Of a stretch of DNA of 64,000 nt, positions 48,201 through 58,800 are shown piece after piece (position 1 is the first letter of the stretch; every line of letters begins with the position of its first letter). The translations under genes were made by a program, and so were the position numbers. The stretch covers positions 54,826 through 118,825 of the forward strand of contig JANBQC010000018.1 of NCBI GenBank assembly GCA_027576995.1. Reading direction: 5' to 3'. Under the pieces are notes generated by a model, which was given only the letters and a program-made list of their open reading frames with translations, was not told where the DNA came from and did no database searches. This DNA is from Dimargaris cristalligena (Eukaryota > Kickxellomycota > Dimargaritomycetes > Dimargaritales > Dimargaritaceae).

Positions 48201-48630
48201 AGATCATCTTCAAGCTCTTCGATGGCTGATAATCGAAACCAGTACAAATTACATTTCATAGTAGTTAACAATACAAATGCCATATTCTAAGTTAGTATCA
48301 TTCTAAACCGTCAGGTGGGGAAGAGGGGTTAACAACCCTAGCACTGTAGGGAGGCCATCAATTCGATTACCCACGAAAGTAACCCCCCTGTTAGCGACCC
48401 GACAGGCCCTATTATCCGTACAACTTACCGGTGGTCTCGTTGGCGAATTTGAATTCGACCTCATTCCCAATGGGCTCGATCGGGCTCTCAAACTCCACGG
48501 TTTTAGCCTTGTCCGAACTCCAGCGAAGGGAGCATGCGAGGTTGTAACCAATGGGGATCCGCCGACCGGCCAGACGTGGTGTGGTGCCAAAGTAAAAGCG
48601 AGTGGACCGACCGCTGAGTAGTGCCGCCAT
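45294..48630 (-). CDS. PET127: Pet127-type mitochondrial RNA-processing protein, eight exons
   Basis: Eight exons join in frame: 48630-48429, 48225-47918, 47734-47609, 47369-47247, 46994-46878, 46659-46540, 46362-46060 and 45839-45294, giving 1,845 nt or 614 residues. The exon 3 acceptor could be 3 nt later. The first 35 residues are Arg/Ser-rich, a likely mitochondrial presequence. Pet127 landmarks appear in order: VFNFDPWLQKVPPNDAFDFD, KYVGSTSSM, WRPLDITPLSQRF, GVYAIDADKSFD, RSQLDCYDKRLP, FDLKSRA, SFEREYFDMMRSAFLKYNFQ, RIGNMDGVFVAFHNT and FGFQYI. The DxK in FDLKSRA fits the PD-(D/E)XK-like fold proposed for this family. Pet127 is needed for 5' processing and turnover of mitochondrial RNAs in yeasts. 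The last 100 residues are variable and acidic. Confidence 0.92.
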
Positions 48631-49549
48631 GGTAGAGAGGTGGGGAATGACACAGGTTCCCTCGATCGGGGTAAGAAATGTGAAAGGGAATGGGTAATGG
48701 ACTAGCAAGCAATCCACGATTTCTAAAAATAAGGTTCGAATTTTATGGAGGCACTGCCGGAGGTGATCAATGCATGCACAATAGCCAGGTTCTAGTATTT
48801 TTTTTTAAAAAAAGTTACCCAATCGGAATTTGCTGTTTAGGTAGATCGGGTGAACTTGCTACATATTGGTGTCGCTTAAAGCCTAAAAAATGGGTATATT
48901 GGCTAGCCGACCATGCGGGTAAACCCGGAAGACTTATGAGTGTACTTAATAGGTTTTGATCAGTGATAGACAAGCTAGTTCCGATCGTGTGGAATAGGTG
49001 TCTGTGCTAAATGCAACCGCTTAATTGAAGAGTCGGACTGATAGCAAAATTAGTTGGGTGCCCATCCCCATATCGAGTTGTACCCCACGGACCAAGCAGC
49101 AAGGTCCCAATATCCTGTTGAATACCCAACCTTTTCAACACTCCAGCCTTCCTTGTCCCTTTGTAATTATCTATAAGCCCTTTCAATCATATAATTTTTA
49201 GTAAGGTCATTAGATATAGTATCTCACTGGTGTATAAATCGAAATCATAAATCAGTTGGACTGGATAACGTTGACCTCGAAATTTCCCATTACCTAATTA
49301 ATTGCCCGCTAACACTAGCTCGTCAATATTGGCAAACCAAACCCTTTATTCTATTACAGCCATTCTGATACTCTTATATTAAAGTGTGGGGATACCCTTG
49401 TATTTGGAAACCTTTGAATGGGATACTCTTAGGTGGCATATAGATCGAACCGCTACCTTAAATTTCATAGAATAAAATAGATAAATTAAGTAGAGGTGCA
49501 CTTATATTTAAACTGATGGGTTGGAGTCATAGGAGTTATGCAAAGTGCC
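48631..49549. other. intergenic between PET127 and the NRPS gene
   Basis: 919 bp that should hold the PET127 promoter (48631 onwards) and the NRPS 3' flank. A 14-18 base A/T homopolymer pair lies near 48799-48816. No coding frame is supported. Confidence 0.5.
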
Positions 49550-52500
49550 TTAAGATGGAGGTTGTTCTAAAAACCCGGAGCTAACCATGTAACTCAAATA
49601 ACGATTCATCAAATGAGACATTGGCAGTCGATGTAGCCCATTGGGCCGACAGAGAACCTGAGTATGGCTTGCATTGATGGTGGGGAAATTCATCATCTCA
49701 GGTAAGTTATCCAAGACAAACATTAGTAATGAATACAGGGCGTTATCATCTGGCTTCTGAGCAGCGGCCTTTAAGTGTTTACACCAAATGGGGTAGTCAA
49801 TGATTTCAAGGGTAAACCCATATACACGGAGCTGGTCAAAAACATCATTGTAGCTGAAAGGGGCCGGTGCATTCACATGAAAGGTACCAGTTGTAAGGGC
49901 CTTTGGTTCAGATACAATCCTGACTAGTATTTCAGCCACATAGTCCACCGGACACATGTTTACTGTACAATCCATAATGGGGGCCTTGCCTAGCTGGATA
50001 GAGCCCTTGACGAGGCGCCATAGGAAATCATCAGTGTTGACTACTCCAGACTCACTAGCCCCCACAATGAATCCAGGCCGAATAATAGTGCAGGGATATC
50101 CTCGGATATGGGCTTCTTGTATGAGTTTATCAGCCACCCATTTACTTTGATCATACCCAGCGGAAATATTGAACCGACTTCTTTCTAGATCATCTGACTC
50201 CGGGATTCCAGTATCCAATATGGATTGGGTTAGGTTGTCCTTGGTAAATACAGATAGAGTTGATATATAATGTAATGACTTAATATGATGGGTAGTGGCA
50301 AGTTCAAGGGCTGCTAAGGTTCCCAAGACGTTGGGCCCCCGGAATTTCTCATAAGGGTACATCCAGTGGACTAAGGCCCCATTATGGATGATCACATCTA
50401 CTACTCGGGTTAGGGACACCCATTCCGCCTCTGCAATGCCTAAATGGGGTTGAGCTAAGTCACCCACAATAGCTCGGACTTGCTGGCTACCATAGCCAAT
50501 AGCCTGGTTTCGATTAGGTTCAGTATTGATGCTATCAGTGGTCTCAGATTCTATAATGTCCCACTTGCTTTGCCAAACTAGGCGGCCCATACAACTTATC
50601 TTGATCCTCTCAAATGCCTGCTTCGAGGACTGGGCCCTAACTAGACAATGTACAGTGGCTGATGGGTAGTGGCTTAACAAAGTTGCCAGAATAAAGGTCC
50701 CTAGGAAGCCGGTAGCCCCAGTCAGAAAGAATACAGGAGCATCTCCTGGCCATGCTTCATCAGGGAATATGGTTAACCAATTATCTGAGTGGTCCTTTAG
50801 CAAAGGTGGGAGCTGATGAACAAGGTCATCAAAATCCATTGAGTATGTAGTTGGGTGATTATCAAAGTTCAAGTCAAGGGTACTACTGGTATTAGGGTTA
50901 TTCTGGAACGACTCTTGTGCAATAGCTAATTGCTCTGGCATCACCAGAGTAGGGGTACTTGGAATAGTTTGCATGTTTGTTTGGATTAACTGGTCGATTT
51001 CCAAGGCCATACCATAGATTGTTGGTTGGCGGAAAACCAGATTATGGGGGATACTGGCCCCAAAAATATTTTGAACTTGAATGGTCATTCGTGTGGCTAG
51101 AATGGAATGACCACCTAGGTTGAAGAAATTGCTATGTAGTGGGATCACTGAGTCTTCACCCAGTACCTGTTGCCAAATTTTGCAAAGGGAGGCCTGGGTA
51201 GGACTGTAGTTTGCTATAAGATTAGGCTCATCAGTGGCAGTGCCATTATCTCCAGTAACTAAGCCATCAGGTCCAAGTTTTTTAGTAATTAGAACTTCTT
51301 GATGCCACGGGAGGGCCGACTTATCCACTTTTTGATTAGAGTTCATTGGTAGGTGGGTCAGAAGGATGAAAATACTGGGGACACTGTATCTAGGCAGTAC
51401 TTGCTTCAGATGTTCTTTGATTTTGGATCCAAGTCCAACGAAATCACCTCCAAGACACATGTCATCACTTATGATTACAGGTATACCAGAGACCATATTG
51501 CCTGGAACCTGGAATGGACCAATAAACTCTGGTACAATATATGATACTAAAATATCATCACTACTGTTATTTTTCTGTAGTACTGTTACACAGGCCCGAA
51601 TCTGGGGATAGTGTAAGATATTACTATCAATTTCATCCAGTTCAACCCGGAACCCTCGGATTTTGATTTGGTTGTCTATACGGCCCAGGCAATCAACTTG
51701 GCCAGTAGGTAGCCACCGACCAAGATCACCTGTATAGTATAGCTTGCCCTGGCCGGTAAAGGGGTTATCAAAAAACTTTTCAGCATTGAGATTTGGTTGG
51801 GTAATGTAGCCCCGACTGACACCAATACCACCAATGTAGATCTTACCAACTGCCCCAATTGGTACTAGGTGGAGGTGGCTATCCAAAATATAGCATTCAT
51901 AATTAGCAATTGGGCGGCCAATAGTAACTGGACCAGTGGAAAGTACCAGAGAACAGAGACTGATAATGGTAGTCTCAGTAGGTCCATAGACATTATAGAG
52001 TGAAACAAAGGGGGTCCACTTTGCTGCAAGTTCTGAGGAAAGGCGCTCAGCACCACACACTATTGCTTTTAGCCGAGGACAGTGATGGGGTTCAATAAGT
52101 GAAAGGGTAGATGCAGTAAAGACAGCACACTCGACTACTGGTAAGACTGATAAAAACGTATCCTCATAAAAAACCAGTATTGCACCGTTGACAATAGTAG
52201 AAAGTGCAGCAAAGAAATAGGCATCAAACCCAGAAGGCACACCACTTAAAACTCTTTGACCTGGCTTCCAAAGTTCTTTAAAAGAATTGTTGCTAATGTT
52301 ATTGGCCAAGCTATTGTGCTGGACCATAACTCCCTTTGGCAAACCCGTGGTCCCAGATGTGAAAATAATATAGGCTAAGTCAATTGGTTGAATAGGATAT
52401 ACTGAACTATAGTTGATAGGTTGGTGAGTGCCAATAGCAGAGTCAGTTAGAGATATTGCACTTGGCCATTCTGTAGTAGATTTCGTTGCATTCACAATAT

Positions 52501-52849
52501 GTGAGCATTGGGCAGTTTCCATAATGTATTTCTGTCGACTATAGGGGAGTTTACTGTCTACTGGGACATAAGTAGCCCCAACTGACCAAATAGCTAGCAT
52601 AGCCAGGATTGTATGTGGGTGGTCAGCCACAATGACTGCCACTCGATCTCCCGGATTTATAGGAAGCTGTTGTAGGTAACTAGCTAATCCCTGGATATTG
52701 TGGGCTATTTCTGTGTAAGTCTGTGTTTGGCCAGCAAACTCTGTTGCAATATGGTTGGGATATTGCTGAACAGCATTGAAAAACATGTCTACAACATTCA
52801 AATTAGGGTTTTTTAGGATTGTAGAGTTGACTGGGCCACGTGAGAATTC
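49550..52849 (-). other. NRPS: terminal module A3-T3-R
   Basis: A3 has all core motifs (TSGTTGLPKG, YGPTETT, YYTGDLGRW, NQKVDKSALP). T3 has GGHS with Ser3381. The reductase shows an NAD(P)-binding TGATGFLG (3509-3516), IHNGALVHW and a YDQSKW catalytic Tyr/Lys pair (3698/3702). It is predicted to release the chain by hydride reduction. Confidence 0.9.
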
Positions 52850-55800
52850 CTTTAGGATGAATTGGGCCTCAGCTGGACACACTAGTGGTGCAGTCAGGAT
52901 TGACTGCCCTAAAGCTAATACTGACTTTATGTAAGAGTAGAAATTATGTAGTAGACGTTCAGCAGTTTGGTATTTGAAAATATCAGGATTATACCAGAGT
53001 TGTAGTTGGGCTACGGGATATTGGTAATTAATAACTAGCTGTAAATCATATGGGAAAAGAGTTTGGGGTTGTTTGGGATGAACAGCCTGGACACCAGGGG
53101 GATAGGAATAGGAAATTGAGGATATTAATAGCACTCCAACTCGGGCTATACTGGTAAATCTAGAAAGAGGGCGAAGTCCTAATTTAGCACCCAGAACGCC
53201 ATTAGCTGGGGTAATATGAGTTGCTGATACCTGACATTGTTGGAAAAGAACATTGACTAACTCTAAAATATTATCTGGTAAGTTACCAGTAAATCGGACT
53301 GGGTATGAGGTATTTGTCAAATTGGTAGATGAGGTTAGTGACTTATTAAGGTCATCTATGTGAGCTTCAAAATTGACTACAAGGTCCTCTTGGCCTGTAA
53401 GACGGAGAAGGAAAGCCACAAAAGTAGACAACCAAATAATGCTTTTACAAACTGATTTATGAGTAGCTAAATCAGATACCATCATATCCAGTTTACTTTC
53501 AAGCTTGGTTTCCACCACAGAGCATTGGAAAGCAGTAGTATTTGGTTGGGAATCATCTGTTGGAAGAGCTAACTTAGTTGTGGCATTGCATAAAAGTGAG
53601 CACCAATAATTGGTATCAGTCTTAGAGGGTAGATTCTTGTGGATATAAGGTTTGACTGGCAGTGGGTCAACAGTATCTAATTTATGGCCTTGAATACCCT
53701 GTAAGAATAGTTGAGTAAGATACTTGAAAAACCCACTATCTCCTGCAATTTCATGGACACAGAAATTGATAGCTGACTTAATTTCCCCTTCAGATGTTTG
53801 AGATACCTGGTAGAGGGTAACTTGAAGAAGGATACCTTGTTGTAGGTTAAGGTGGATTTGCTCTGAGTTGAAATCCAAGTCAATATTCTCCAGAGGCCCA
53901 GGGATTACTTGTTCAATAACTTTGAGTTGCACTTCAGGGAGAATGTGGCAGGCAAGGATACCATTGTGGGAAGTATAAGAGCAATGCAGTGCCTCAAATT
54001 GGGATACTAGTTGATCAACAGCCATTTGGACCTTTGAAATGGAAATTGGTTCTACTAATGTGAGTGTACAGTGGTGATAGAAGTCTCTTTCAGCATCTGT
54101 GAATCTGCTGAGAGACCATATATATTGCTGATAGTTGGTTACAGGAGGGCTTGAAATGTGAGGTAAAAATGTATACTGGTTATTTATAATGATATGTTCC
54201 TGTATTTGGTTAATCTTGCTATTATCCACTAATTTAGTGATAACCAGAGCTAGGGTTTTAAGGTTGTTGTGGCTAACTAAATCACATATGGCTACCTCAA
54301 TGCCATATTTCTGATATATACAAAACTTGAGCTTTTCAAACTGGCCTAGGGTGAGCCCTGAGATTGACTCATGAATCTGGGTTATTGAAGGATTATTTAG
54401 ATTTTGGGATAGGTACATCTCATTAACTAAGACAATTAACCACCATTCAGTTTCTGATAGTACCTTTGGGTATTGAAGGGAAAGGCAAGTGAGGTAGGCC
54501 TGGACAAATTTACAGATATTATATCCAGCCTGGTCAGAATAATTAGCCACATGAGGGAAACTCTTGGTAGATATAAGAGCATTTGGAATAAGCACTTGGG
54601 GAACAATGGGTGGAACTACTGTGGCCTGTAGCTTGGCTAATTCTTCCTTAGATGTATAGTCAACTACTACTACTAATTTTTCATTGGATAATACCAGAGC
54701 CTGGGGATGGATAGCCCCAACTTGAAGGAGTACTTGTTCCAGTATGCCAAGATGCACTTGCTGGCCTTGGAAATTCACCCGCTGTGATTCAGAGCCCAAA
54801 ATGTGAATCTGGTTGTCCGAATTATAGTATCCAAGTCCAAGGCCTCCAACCTTTTGAGGCAGACTAAAATTACAAGTATTGGTAAATACTAGGTATCCAA
54901 GAACCCCAGGAGGGCAGGGATGGCCCTGGTAATCTAAAACTACTAATGGAATTCCCCCTAAAGAAGAGTCTGCAGTAGGAAAAGTAAAAGTTGCTAGTTG
55001 ACTACTAGTTACAGAGCAGAACCCATCAAATACAGATCCATTATAAACTAGGTAGAGGCAGGATGTATTAATTTGAGGGCTGATACTAGATGTCAATAGT
55101 TTGGCTAAATTGACTAGTAATAGCTGGTCATTGTGTTGGGGTTCTTGTGTGAGCAAATTTGATGATGTGGCATAGCAGTTTACTGGATTGGCATTAGGTA
55201 GAGTATACTCCCCTGCTGGCTTGATAGTCACATTATATAGTAGACATGAGAGAATAAGCCAGCTAACCTCTGGGCTTCCAATGTCTAATAATGGATCAAA
55301 GGAACACTCATGTCTACTATTGAAATATGACTTGGCTTGAATAACAGCATGTGTGATTTGAGTACAGGTAATTGCAGTTATAGTTGGACCAGTTAAGCTC
55401 CAGTCAGAAATAAATTGTAGGCTGATATTAGGGTTGTTATACTGTGAATTGTAAGGTTGAATAGGTTCTAAATTAGTGCTAGGGCTATTGGTATTCCAGG
55501 ATGGTATCTTAATTATATTGGTATTATGTGGGAGGTATGCCAAGTAAGTATTTGAAAAGAAAGCTGGGAGCCACACAGTCTGGGGTTCAATAGTCTCTAA
55601 AGATGTGTTAATTTGTTTCAGAGATCTAGTGTATGGGTGGATTGTTAACAGGACATCTAGTTTGATGGCAGCTACTAAGCAGACAGAAAGCTGACTAATA
55701 TCATTAACAAAGGCTAATATAGTAAGAGGGCAAGCTATTGTGGAATTAGCAGTGGAATACACAAGGGAATCAACTAGGTGGTTGAGTTGTCCAACTGATA

Positions 55801-58800
55801 GTACATGTTCATCAGACTGGAGGACAGGGTGGCCTGGATGCTTATTAGTAATACATTCCCAAATTTGATATAGTGGAAGAGAAGCCAAGGTAGATGTTGG
55901 ATTGCAGATAGTTTGCCTGGGATTCATAGTTGGTGGATAAACTGCTGGGATAGTAAGTGTGAGCTGATCAATAGTTGTTTGAGGATCACATATAAGTATT
56001 TGCTCAAGAATAACTTGGACCATATCCACTAGTTGGGCTATTGAGGTCTCTGAATATACAGCAGTACTGTAAGATACCCTAACTTGGATAGATGAGGGCT
56101 GGTCTACAAAATTGATAGCCAGTGGATACTGTGTAAGCTCATGAATATATATATCTGATAGGGTTAAGTCAGAAAATCGGTTAGAAGTAAGGTCAGGAAA
56201 GTTTTCAAAGCCTAGGAGTGTATGGAATAGGGGTCCTGACTGGGCTAACCCATTCCATTGGATTATATCAGTGAGTTGAGAGTGCTCAAAAGGAATCATA
56301 TTCACTTGGTCCTTATGAAGAGACTGTAGCCATATCCTAATATGTGATTTATCTAGGTGAACTTGGCATGGCACTGTATTGGTACAAGGTCCAATCACTT
56401 GGTCCATAGCTAGGATATTCAAATTACGACCTGATAGAATCACACCAAAAGTCACATCATCTTGGCTGAGTAGACGGCCTAAGACTAAGGCATAAGCAGC
56501 CCGGAATAGGGTTGCTATTGATATACCTAGGGTTTGAGTTGTTTGGAGTAGTTGGGCTTTGGAAATATTGAGTGGTGTTGAATATGATGCATGACCTGGT
56601 GAACCAATATAATCTGGGTACAGTAAGGGGGCTGGTGTAGCTTTAGCATTGTGTAGATAGTCAGTCCAAAATGCCTGAGCTAATGTGGGATCTGATTGGC
56701 ATATATATCTAACAACTGCTGTAAAGCTGGTAGGGGGTGGGGATACAGCCAATTTGGGATTGTGGTAGGCTACCATCCACTGCTGGAGGAGTAGGGGCAA
56801 TGACCAGCCATCCATTAATGAGTGGTGGATAGTAATAATAATATCATAAACCTGGCTATCAGCAGTGGGGAACACAAAATTGCGGACCATATGTTCTTGG
56901 AGGGTGAATCCCTGCTGTCGATTCTCAATAAAAAATGCTTCAAGGGAATCAAGAGGCTGAACAGCAATAGTCCAGGAAGTGGGTAAAGAGGATAGCACCA
57001 CTTGGAGGAACCCCTGGGATAGAGTACTGGGTGATTCAATGAATACTGTGCGCAGGGGAGAGTGCTGGTTGGCTACAGAAGCCCAGGCCTGAATCAGTTG
57101 ATCACAGTCAAGTTGGCCAGTTAGCTTCATGGCCATTTGGACAAGGTACATTGATGGGTCTGAAGATAAGTTCATGAGAAGGCCGCCCTGGACTGCAATA
57201 CAGGGAAATATATCTTCAACCTGGGCTAGGGGAATGTCTCTTTGGTGTATTTGGGCCAAGACAGTCTGGAACCCAGTATCAGAGAGAGATAAGTGTGGGA
57301 AGTCATACTTAGTAAGCAAAGGCTCAGATATTATATTTCCAGACTGTACACCCAGGCTAGTAAGTTCACCCAAATTCTGGTGCCATCTGGCCATAATCCT
57401 AGAAATAATATCCTGGTGGTATACCCGGGGGTTATACTCTGTAATTAACCGGAGAGAGTCACCAACTATTGCAGACATGGGGTTAAGATCAAAAATAATG
57501 TAATCCTGAGGTGAAAAATCATGCAGCCCAAAGGAATCAGACCATTCAATGGAAAGAGGATCACTACCCTGGTGAGTACTTGAGTTACTAAACTGGCCAA
57601 AGTAGTTGAATTGGACATCCATTTTTGAAGATGTCTTGGCCATTAATTTATGTTTCTCATCAGCTTGGACACCTGGCATATATTTGATTATTGAGTAGGG
57701 AAAGCCTTTACCGGGGATTTTCTGCAAGGCCTCCTTAGTATATTGTAATAGTTCTAAGAATGATTGACCTGATTGGATCTGGAGTACTAATGGATAGAGG
57801 GAAGTAAACCAACCTACAGTGCGTGTAATATTTTGATCAGCAGCCCAAGGTTCCCGTCCATGGCCCTCCATACAAAAGGATATCTGATCAATCCCAATGG
57901 TAGTAGAAAAGGCCTGGGCAAATGTGGCCAGTAGTAAATCTTGAGGGGTAACTCGCCATTGGGGAGCTAATTGGAAAAACAAAATACTGGTAGACTTTGA
58001 ATCAAAATCCAAAGACACAGAGAGGCGGGCTACAGGGTAATCCTCAATACTGATCTCTGGTGGAGGTAGTAGAGAGTAGATATCGGGGATTGGGTGGTTG
58101 GGATCCATCTGTGTAGGCCAAATGTCTGCGGAGAGAGTACTAGAATAATCAGCCAGTTGGGTAGCCCAGGTTTGAAAAGACATTGTCTTTGGTGGAAGGG
58201 GTTTACCAAGCAATAGTGAATTTAAATCCTCAATGAGTATCCGCCAGGAAACCAAGTCCACCAGAATATGGTGAATAGTGAAGAAGAGTTGGGTATTGAG
58301 TGGTTCAGCTGGGTTGTGGATAAGTGCCGTAGCGACGACTGGGCCAGTAGTAAGGTTGAGGCTTGATTGGATCTGTAAAATAAAGGCTGAATAGTCATCA
58401 GGGTCCACAGTTTTCTCTAGTACCAGAAGGTCAGCACTTGTAGCCACCTCCGTAGGAATTGTTTGAGTCCAACTCTGCCCAGTTTCACTGAGTTGGAACC
58501 TTGCTCGTAGAATATCATGATGGTTAAGCAAGGCAACAAGAGCATCAGTGAGAGTGAAATGTGATAGTTGAAAGCGGTGGCTAACATTGAATAAAAATGA
58601 CTGATTGAAGTGGCTAGGATTTTTAAAAGGAAGACCGGCAAACCAATGCTGAATGGGAGTGAGGCTCACATCCCCTTTGGCTTGGACTTGAGAATCTAAG
58701 CTATTATCAAGCATTGTGTTAGTTTCTTGCTGAAGGTACTGGGCTTGTTGACGTAGTCTAGGATATTGGTAGACTAGAGGGACCGTAAACTGGTAGCCCA

